DNA of 5,383 nucleotides from Nitrososphaerota archaeon (GTDB taxonomy: Archaea; Thermoproteota; Nitrososphaeria; Nitrososphaerales; Nitrosopumilaceae). Both the position numbers and the translations under genes were made by a program. The notes below the pieces were generated by a model that saw nothing but the letters and a program-made list of their open reading frames with translations, did not search any database and was not told the origin of the DNA. The DNA is taken from assembly GCA_028867395.1 (NCBI GenBank), contig JAGWGO010000119.1:1-5383 (forward strand), written 5' to 3'. Of this stretch, positions 1-4,291 are shown in pieces. Position 1 is the first letter of the stretch. Each line of letters begins with the position of its first letter.

Positions 1-21
1 TCGCTTATCAAAGTCTTTCAC
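1..21 (-). CDS. Start of a third gene in the AAA+/VWA operon (partial, cut by left edge)
   Basis: Immediately after the VWA gene, the minus strand carries a GTG at 21-19 followed by six open codons to the window edge, reading MKDFDKR if the GTG is the start. A Shine-Dalgarno-like GGTGA at 31-27 lies five bases upstream and overlaps the TGA stop of the VWA gene. This is the usual layout of a translationally coupled downstream gene. Two in-frame ATG codons just before it (26-21) run straight into TGA, so they are not useful starts. Seven codons are far too few to identify a product. The call rests only on the spacing and the ribosome-binding signal. It could be chance, with the operon ending at the VWA gene. 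Confidence 0.33.
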
Positions 22-26
22 ATCAT

Positions 27-31
27 TCACC
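27..31 (-). promoter_or_regulatory. Shine-Dalgarno-like site for the left-edge gene
   Basis: The minus strand reads GGTGA at 31-27, complementary to the conserved archaeal 16S rRNA 3' end (UCACC). It is five bases before a GTG at 21. The site includes the TGA stop of the VWA gene, so ribosomes finishing that gene would stop on it. This is the main support for a coupled gene at the left edge. Confidence 0.35.
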
Positions 32-1367
32 AACCATTCTTAGAACTGAGCATTTTTCGCTTATTTAAAATAAAATCACTTATGAGAACCTTATCAATTT
101 TTTCTGGATTAATGTAATATGCTCTGCCTTTGAGACGTTTTTCTAAATTTTCAACGTAACTTAGAAGCTCTGCCTCTTCACTTACCATGATAGTATCTAT
201 CTCAATTCCTTCTCTTTTACATTTTTTTGCTTCCTGTAATGTTTTAGCCTCGATGGTAGGATCTACTTGTCTATACCTATAGCAGAGGTATACCATCTCA
301 TTTCTAATGTCTAATTTTGTTTCTCTTTCAGTTTTTATTTTATCAAGAGTGGAATGATCAGGTTTGTAGAAATGTGAATATGGTTTATCTGATAAGATGG
401 TAGTTTTTTGCGATTCGTCATCCACAAAGCATGCAGATGGTTGGCCGTCGGTGATCATAACTATTCTTTTATTGTGAGATTCATCTTTTTTCAGTATCTT
501 CAAAGCCAATCTGAAAGCAGCCTGATAATTGGTATAGTGTAAAAAGTTATCATTTGCGTCATAAGTCTTAAGATATGGTATGTCATGAGGTTTAATCTCT
601 GACGCCAAGGAACCAAATCCTACAATGTAAATGGAATCGTTGGGAAAGAATTTTTTGTTCAATACATATAACGCCCATAAAGCTTTTTTTGCAGCCTCTA
701 TTCTGCTTCCTTCTCCGGAGATTAGAGAATACTTCATTGTTGAGCTTAAATCTATACAGTAGACTACTCCAACTTTTACCTCTTCGCGAGTTTCGAATTT
801 TTCAAAGTCATCAAACTCTAATTTGATAGGAAGATCGGTTGTCGGTTTTTTGCCCTTGGTTCTTTGTACAGAATTAAGTATTGTCTTTGGTATATCGAGA
901 TTTTTAAAATCGTCGCCTCTTTCCAGATTGGTAGTTGTATCAAGTAGAATACCACCAGAGCCGATGTTTTTTGTTTCGTGAAGACCAAGCCCGCCTTCAT
1001 TTATTGCTTTTATTATATCAACTAACATTCTCTGGCCTATTTCGAAAAATCCTTTGTTAGTAAGCCATTTTTTATCATCTTTTAGATAACCTTTTTCTTT
1101 GAGATATTTTGTGATTGATTCGCTGCTTCCACGAATATCTTGTTCATTTTTTTCCTCATTGGTTTTGGATTGTGATTGTTGTTCGTCCATTGTTCCTTGA
1201 AATATCCTCTCCAGATCTTGGACAGATGGGGTTTTCTCTTTCAACACCTGTTTTGCCATGTTCTTTAACAGTTTGCTTAGTTGTTCATTTGATATTTCAG
1301 AATCAGAACTCTTCGACTCTTTCTTTTCATTTAAAAAATATACAAAACCTGATGTGCTATGCCGCAA
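27..1367 (-). CDS. VWA (MIDAS) domain protein, partner of the adjacent AAA+ ATPase
   Basis: This 446-residue protein has a charged, probably flexible N-terminus (residues 1-80, Lys/Glu/Gln/Ser-rich). A conserved-looking middle region follows (about 85-195), including WLTNKGFFEIGQ and GLHETKNIGSGG. A C-terminal von Willebrand A domain spans about 198-430. The metal-ion-dependent adhesion site is visible as DLSST (D206, S208, T210), T279 in YTNYQAA and D307 in ITDGQP, so metal binding is probably intact. No signal peptide or membrane segment is seen, so it is likely cytoplasmic. In related pairs (ChlD, CobT, ViaA, NorD) the VWA protein bridges the AAA+ motor and its client. From memory, the layout and the end motif (ISDFILNKRK) resemble uncharacterised actinobacterial VWA proteins. 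The start is TTG at 1367, overlapping the AAA+ stop by 11 bases and preceded by GAGGG eight bases upstream. An internal ATG at 1259 would remove 37 low-complexity residues. About 60 residues after the ITDG motif (312-372) look like an insertion relative to minimal VWA folds. The domain call is firm; the client and function are unknown. Confidence 0.88.
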   Translation of the reverse strand: MRHSTSGFVYFLNEKKESKSSDSEISNEQLSKLLKNMAKQVLKEKTPSVQDLERIFQGTMDEQQSQSKTNEEKNEQDIRGSSESITKYLKEKGYLKDDKKWLTNKGFFEIGQRMLVDIIKAINEGGLGLHETKNIGSGGILLDTTTNLERGDDFKNLDIPKTILNSVQRTKGKKPTTDLPIKLEFDDFEKFETREEVKVGVVYCIDLSSTMKYSLISGEGSRIEAAKKALWALYVLNKKFFPNDSIYIVGFGSLASEIKPHDIPYLKTYDANDNFLHYTNYQAAFRLALKILKKDESHNKRIVMITDGQPSACFVDDESQKTTILSDKPYSHFYKPDHSTLDKIKTERETKLDIRNEMVYLCYRYRQVDPTIEAKTLQEAKKCKREGIEIDTIMVSEEAELLSYVENLEKRLKGRAYYINPEKIDKVLISDFILNKRKMLSSKNGW

Positions 1368-2925
1368 CGTAATTGCCCTCTCTTTTGTCTAAAATTTTAG
1401 GTTCTATGGAACAGAGGCCATCTAAAGTTAATTCAAGTATAGCTGCCTTTAGTTCATGACTTGCCATCTCAGAAAACTCGAGGGATCCTAATGGCATATT
1501 GTATTTCTTAGCTTGATCTACGAATGCATTTTGCTCTGACAAAACCTTTTGATAAATTTTATCAATCAGGTCTGAGAGAGATCTGAAATTTTTAAGTTGG
1601 TTTTCATAAGAGGTTTCAATGCTATTTGAACCTAGTATTACTTGGGACACAATGAAATTCTTACCTGTGAACTCCTTTTTTATTGTCTCAAAAACATTTT
1701 GCCCCATATCTTTGACATATTCTAGTGAAGAGTCTTTGATTGCAACATCAATGAGGTTCTTGAGTGTTTTTCGACGATTTTCAACAGTATCATCAAGTTC
1801 AGCAAGCTCAAACTTTGCACTCTGCTCGATACAAAAGATATCGCTTGGTCTTGGCAGTGGCAATATATTATGAGATAATGCTCTTGTTCTTTCTGCTTCT
1901 CCGACCAATAGTTCAAGTCCATGAACACTCATTCTGACGCTAACGCCTTTATCCCGATTGATCTCCTGGCTTATGCGTGCATTCTGTACTATTCTTACCA
2001 ATATTTTTAGCATGAATACCGGAATGAATGATTTTGGAATTTTTGACTCTTGAACAACTATTAGCATTTCGTCGTTCATAGTTTTTGGATAATGTGTGTG
2101 TATGCTACTCTTTAATCTGTCATAAAGGGGCTCAATTATTTTTCCTGCGTGTGTATAATCAATAGGATTTGCAGTAGCAAAAAATACAGTTTTTGGTTCA
2201 AAAATTACTGGATAAGATCCAGTAGTGAAGCGGCCTTCTTGCAGTACTGAAAGAAGCGCTACTTGTTTTCGCGTGTCAAGAACTGGAAGTTCATCAATGC
2301 AAAACAATCCATGTTTTGCCTGCATTAGTTGGCCGGGAGAGTAAGATTCGATCTCATATAGCTCTGTTCCTTTTTTAGTTATTTTAATTGCATCAATCTG
2401 TCCCACCAGATCTTTTACAGAAATATCAGGAGTGGCAAGGACATACTTGAATCTGTCTTTTCCAAGGACCCACTCTATGGGAGTATCAAGTTTATTATTG
2501 CGAATCTTTTCCACACTATCAGAATCTACGTAAAATCTTGGCCTAGACATGTTGTATTCCTTATCTTGTAGTAAAAGAGTCAGATCATGAGATGGTAGAT
2601 CCATAGGGCAGTCGTTTGTAATACTACCTCGAATCACAGGCATTGGAGAGAGTAGATTTTCTGCGATAGTTTCAGCTATCTTGGTTTTGGCCTGACCAAT
2701 TTGACCTACCAATATCATATCATGATGCGACAAGATGGCTCGATCTAATGCTGGTACGACATCATTATCGAATCCAATTATACCCGGATACTTGATACTG
2801 TTGGTCTTTATCTTTGAGATTAGGTTTCTTCGGAGTTGCTCTTTAGCATCTACTATCTTGTAATTTATTTCCAAAAGTGCACCTAGTGTTTTTATCTGCT
2901 TATAATCCTCAGGAACGCCTGCCAT
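1357..2925 (-). CDS. MoxR/ChlI-like AAA+ ATPase
   Basis: This 522-residue cytoplasmic ATPase belongs to the helix-2-insert/MoxR and magnesium-chelatase-I branch of AAA+. Such proteins form rings that remodel or load metal into a client through a VWA partner. Visible motifs are Walker A GQIGQAKT (74-81, K80, with Ala where many P-loops have Gly), helix-2 insert DLVGQID (172-178), Walker B LFCIDE (207-212, D211 and E212), sensor 1 ATANP (250-254), a DR pair in EPLYDRL (D269, R270, probable arginine finger), and sensor 2 in RMSVHGLELL (R331). Residues 10-60 (including KYPGIIGFDNDVVPAL) form an N-terminal cap. The helical tail after about 390 has no family I recognise. The ATG at 2925 was chosen because the frame upstream contains no ATG until it overlaps the start of rps13 on the other strand, and the predicted promoter at 2991-3006 lies just before. 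No clear Shine-Dalgarno is seen. It overlaps the VWA gene by 11 bases, so the two are surely one operon. The enzyme class is secure. The substrate is unknown; chelatase, respiratory-complex maturation and ribosome-linked roles are all possible. Confidence 0.92.
   Translation of the reverse strand: MAGVPEDYKQIKTLGALLEINYKIVDAKEQLRRNLISKIKTNSIKYPGIIGFDNDVVPALDRAILSHHDMILVGQIGQAKTKIAETIAENLLSPMPVIRGSITNDCPMDLPSHDLTLLLQDKEYNMSRPRFYVDSDSVEKIRNNKLDTPIEWVLGKDRFKYVLATPDISVKDLVGQIDAIKITKKGTELYEIESYSPGQLMQAKHGLFCIDELPVLDTRKQVALLSVLQEGRFTTGSYPVIFEPKTVFFATANPIDYTHAGKIIEPLYDRLKSSIHTHYPKTMNDEMLIVVQESKIPKSFIPVFMLKILVRIVQNARISQEINRDKGVSVRMSVHGLELLVGEAERTRALSHNILPLPRPSDIFCIEQSAKFELAELDDTVENRRKTLKNLIDVAIKDSSLEYVKDMGQNVFETIKKEFTGKNFIVSQVILGSNSIETSYENQLKNFRSLSDLIDKIYQKVLSEQNAFVDQAKKYNMPLGSLEFSEMASHELKAAILELTLDGLCSIEPKILDKREGNYVAA
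1376..1380 (-). promoter_or_regulatory. Shine-Dalgarno site deciding the TTG start of the VWA gene
   Basis: The minus strand reads GAGGG at 1380-1376, eight bases before TTG at 1367 and inside the last codons of the AAA+ gene. It supports the TTG start, and hence the 11-base overlap, over the next in-frame ATG at 1259. Confidence 0.55.
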
Positions 2926-2990
2926 TATTTCGGTATATTTTGGCTCTGAGGCGTAACTGCGGCTGACAAAATTTTCAAAATCTTGCGTCA

Positions 2991-3006
2991 ATATAATAAA
3001 TAGAAT
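2991..3006 (-). promoter_or_regulatory. Predicted BRE/TATA promoter of the AAA+/VWA operon
   Basis: Read on the minus strand, the element is ATTCTA followed by TTTATTATAT, resembling an archaeal BRE plus TATA box. With the usual spacing of about 25 bases, transcription would start near 2970. That leaves a leader of about 45 bases before the ATG at 2925. The leader shows no Shine-Dalgarno. The region is AT-rich, so a TATA match by chance is possible. Confidence 0.45.
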
Positions 3007-3020
3007 GTAATTCTGATTTA
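2997..3020. repeat. Imperfect inverted repeat spanning both divergent core promoters
   Basis: The left arm TAAATAGAAT (2997-3006) and the right arm ATTCT-G-ATTTA (3010-3020) flank a three-base centre, GTA. All ten positions pair, apart from one extra G at 3015. The inner part, 3002-3014 (AGAAT-GTA-ATTCT), is a perfect 13-base palindrome. The symmetry is what two back-to-back BRE/TATA modules would create. It might also be an operator for a dimeric regulator. Confidence 0.6.
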
Positions 3021-3022
3021 AA
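3010..3022 (+). promoter_or_regulatory. Predicted BRE/TATA promoter of rps13-rps4
   Basis: The element reads ATTCTG followed by ATTTAAA, mirroring the leftward module three bases away. Usual archaeal spacing from a TATA centre near 3019 puts transcription start at about 3043-3048. That is just downstream of the ATG at 3040 and about 30 bases before the TTG at 3076. This favours the TTG as start of rps13. A second AT-rich stretch (2990-3002) could instead direct a start near 3022 and allow the ATG. Confidence 0.42.
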
Positions 3023-3075
3023 GCATTATTTGTTTTAGTATGGTTTTTATCGGGGAAAAAGGCGTTTTTCAATAC

Positions 3076-3696
3076 TTGTCTGCACAAGAATTTAGACACA
3101 TCGTTAGAATTGCGGGAAAAGATATACCCGGTACTAAAAAGACGATAATAGGTATTAGTCAAGTTAAGGGAATGGGTTACAGTTTTGCAAAATCTATCTT
3201 AGACATCTTGAAAATTAATCCTAATAGCAATGTTGGGTTTCTAACCGAGTCTCAAGTTGAAGAAATTGAAAAGGCGATGAGAAATCCAGCTTCTGTCAAT
3301 ATTCCCTCTTGGTTTCTTAACAGAAGAAAAGATATCGATTCAGGAAGTGATCTACATCTGATTACATCAGATATAGATTTCAATGTAAGAAATGATATTG
3401 AAAGAGAGAAAGGTATGAACAGTTGGAGAGGATTTCGTCATACTTATGGATTAAAGGTACGAGGCCAAAGAACTCGCACCACTGGCAGAAAAGGTGGAGC
3501 TGTAGGAGTTCGCAAAGGTGGCAAAGTATTACCAGCTGGTGCGCCAGCTGAAGGCGCTGCAGCTCCTGCTGCTACAGCCGCTGCAGCTCCTGCTGCTACA
3601 GCCGCTGCAGCTCCTGCCGCAAAGGGTGCGGCCGCACCTGCAAAGGACTCAAAGGCATCGCCTGCAAAACCAGCTGCAGAAAAGAAGGCCAAATAG
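3076..3696 (+). CDS. rps13: 30S ribosomal protein S13 (uS13) with long Ala/Pro/Lys C-terminal tail
   Basis: uS13 sits in the head of the small ribosomal subunit and contacts the large subunit and P-site tRNA through its C-terminal tail. From the TTG at 3076 the protein has 206 residues and opens with SAQEFRHIVRIAGKD. Archaeal S13 proteins typically begin only a few residues before the FRHIVR block, which is why I chose TTG. The ATG at 3040 would add twelve atypical residues (218 in all). The family signature RGFRHTYGLKVRGQ is at 118-131, followed by the basic RTRTTGRKGG tRNA-contact stretch. An N-terminal helix-turn-helix-like region includes VKGMGYSFAKSIL (about 30-42). Archaeal S13 usually ends soon after the basic stretch. 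Here about 55 more residues follow, almost all Ala, Pro, Lys and Gly, containing a 24-base tandem repeat. It is the first gene of an rps13-rps4 transcript. No good Shine-Dalgarno precedes either start. The identity is certain; only the start is open. Confidence 0.94.
   Translation: MSAQEFRHIVRIAGKDIPGTKKTIIGISQVKGMGYSFAKSILDILKINPNSNVGFLTESQVEEIEKAMRNPASVNIPSWFLNRRKDIDSGSDLHLITSDIDFNVRNDIEREKGMNSWRGFRHTYGLKVRGQRTRTTGRKGGAVGVRKGGKVLPAGAPAEGAAAPAATAAAAPAATAAAAPAAKGAAAPAKDSKASPAKPAAEKKAK
3556..3617 (+). repeat. 24-base tandem repeat (about 2.6 copies) inside the rps13 tail
   Basis: Two identical 24-base units at 3556-3579 and 3580-3603 are followed by a partial third copy at 3604-3617. Each full unit encodes AAAPAATA, and the partial copy begins AAAPAA before switching to AKGAAAPAK-type sequence. 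Being in frame and a multiple of three, copy number could change by slippage without breaking the gene. Confidence 0.92.
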
Positions 3697-3700
3697 GTGA
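3695..3700 (+). promoter_or_regulatory. Shine-Dalgarno site of rps4
   Basis: AGGTGA at 3695-3700 overlaps the last two bases of the rps13 stop codon and lies six bases before the rps4 ATG at 3707. It matches the archaeal anti-Shine-Dalgarno well and indicates coupled translation of the two ribosomal genes. Confidence 0.7.
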
Positions 3701-3706
3701 AAAAAG

Positions 3707-4252
3707 ATGGGAGATCATCCAAAGAATTCACGTAAAATGTGGAGAAAACCAAAAAGACCTCTGAATTATGACCTCTTAAATGAAGAGCTCTATGTTCTTG
3801 GTACTTATGGACTCAAAAATAAGAGAGAACTTTGGAAAGCACATACCGAACTTTCTAGAATAAGAAACCAAGCAAGATCTCTCCTAGCTCTAACACAAGA
3901 TGTTAGAAGTAGAAAGGAACCGACACTTATGAAATCTCTGACAAGAATAGGATTGGTAAAGGAAGACTCTACTCTAGATGATGTTTTAAATCTAAAAGTA
4001 ACCGATTTGTTGGGACGAAGATTGCAAACAGTGATTCAGAAAAAGGCCAACATCAAAAGTCCATACCTTGCACGACAAGCCGTAGTACACGGACATGTTA
4101 TGATTGGGGAAAGAGTTGTAAACATTCCATCTTATACTGTTACAGTAGAAGAAGAGAATCAGATCAATCTGTCTCCCGGCGTAGAGATAGGCAAGACCAA
4201 GCAACAACCAGTTATTGAAGAGACAAAGCCCGAAGAACAGATAGAAAAATAA
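3707..4252 (+). CDS. rps4: 30S ribosomal protein S4 (uS4)
   Basis: uS4 is a primary 16S rRNA-binding protein that nucleates small-subunit assembly and lines the mRNA entry channel. This 181-residue protein opens with the archaeal-type basic leader MGDHPKNSRKMWRKPKRP. It continues with a helical core rich in Arg/Lys (including ELWKAHTELSRIRNQARSLL, residues 41-60). The S4 RNA-binding domain is at about 103-150 (LLGRRLQTVI, then ARQAVVHGHVMIGERVVNIPS). The last 20 or so residues (from about 160) are Glu/Lys/Gln-rich and probably disordered. The length is normal for archaeal uS4. The ATG at 3707 follows the rps13 stop by ten bases and has a strong Shine-Dalgarno site, so the start is secure. Archaeal rps13 and rps4 are typically adjacent, as here. 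The usual followers rps11 and rpoD are not present; glmS comes next. Confidence 0.97.
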   Translation: MGDHPKNSRKMWRKPKRPLNYDLLNEELYVLGTYGLKNKRELWKAHTELSRIRNQARSLLALTQDVRSRKEPTLMKSLTRIGLVKEDSTLDDVLNLKVTDLLGRRLQTVIQKKANIKSPYLARQAVVHGHVMIGERVVNIPSYTVTVEEENQINLSPGVEIGKTKQQPVIEETKPEEQIEK

Positions 4253-4255
4253 TAC

Positions 4256-4268
4256 ATAATTATTATCT
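4256..4268 (+). promoter_or_regulatory. Predicted TATA box of glmS
   Basis: The 39-base gap between rps4 and glmS contains an AT-only stretch (ATAATTATTAT, 4256-4266) whose TATA-like core ATTATTAT (4259-4266) is centred about 29 bases before the glmS ATG. No Shine-Dalgarno precedes that ATG. Together these suggest a leaderless or near-leaderless transcript separate from the ribosomal genes. Read-through from rps4 remains possible. Confidence 0.45.
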
Positions 4269-4291
4269 ATCCGACGCCATATAGATTAGAC

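Larger units (their letters stand above)
2926..3075. promoter_or_regulatory. Divergent intergenic control region between the AAA+/VWA operon and rps13-rps4
   Basis: These 150 bases separate the chosen start of the AAA+ gene (leftward) and that of rps13 (rightward). They contain two outward-pointing BRE/TATA-like modules, annotated separately, and an imperfect inverted repeat at 2997-3020. If rps13 starts at the upstream ATG (3040) the gap is 114 bases. Long open frames cross the region on both strands, but I see no sign that they are translated there. No tRNA-like or strong GC-rich hairpin structure is visible. Confidence 0.6.

Noticed and set aside
1115..1873. Plus-strand open frames opposite the VWA and AAA+ genes (1115-1372 and 1619-1873)
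   Set aside because: Both lie antisense within well-supported coding sequence with clear motifs and show no recognisable protein family.
3040..3075. Short upstream peptide or leader ORF before rps13
   Set aside because: The ATG at 3040 is in frame with rps13 with no stop between, so it is an alternative start and not a separate leader peptide.
2926..3162. Upstream extension of the AAA+ reading frame by 79 codons
   Set aside because: The extension would run antisense through the start of rps13 and the divergent promoter. It lacks the character of the rest of the protein, and the N-terminal region typical of this AAA+ type begins after the ATG at 2925.
3518..3700. Leu/Gln-rich 60-codon frame overlapping rps13 in another frame
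   Set aside because: It is a frame-shifted reading of the same 24-base repeat, with composition dictated by the repeat and ending with rps13.
3444..3752. Antisense 102-codon open frame opposite the rps13 tail and rps4 start, Ala-rich
   Set aside because: It is a by-product of the GC-rich Ala/Pro repeat in rps13. It covers both the rps13 tail and the rps4 start, and I see no clear promoter or ribosome-binding site for it.
4248..4264. Inverted repeat AATAAT-ACATA-ATTATT at the end of rps4 as a terminator
   Set aside because: The arms are only six A/T pairs, too weak for a stable hairpin. No T-run follows, and the stretch is better explained as the rps4 stop plus the glmS TATA box.
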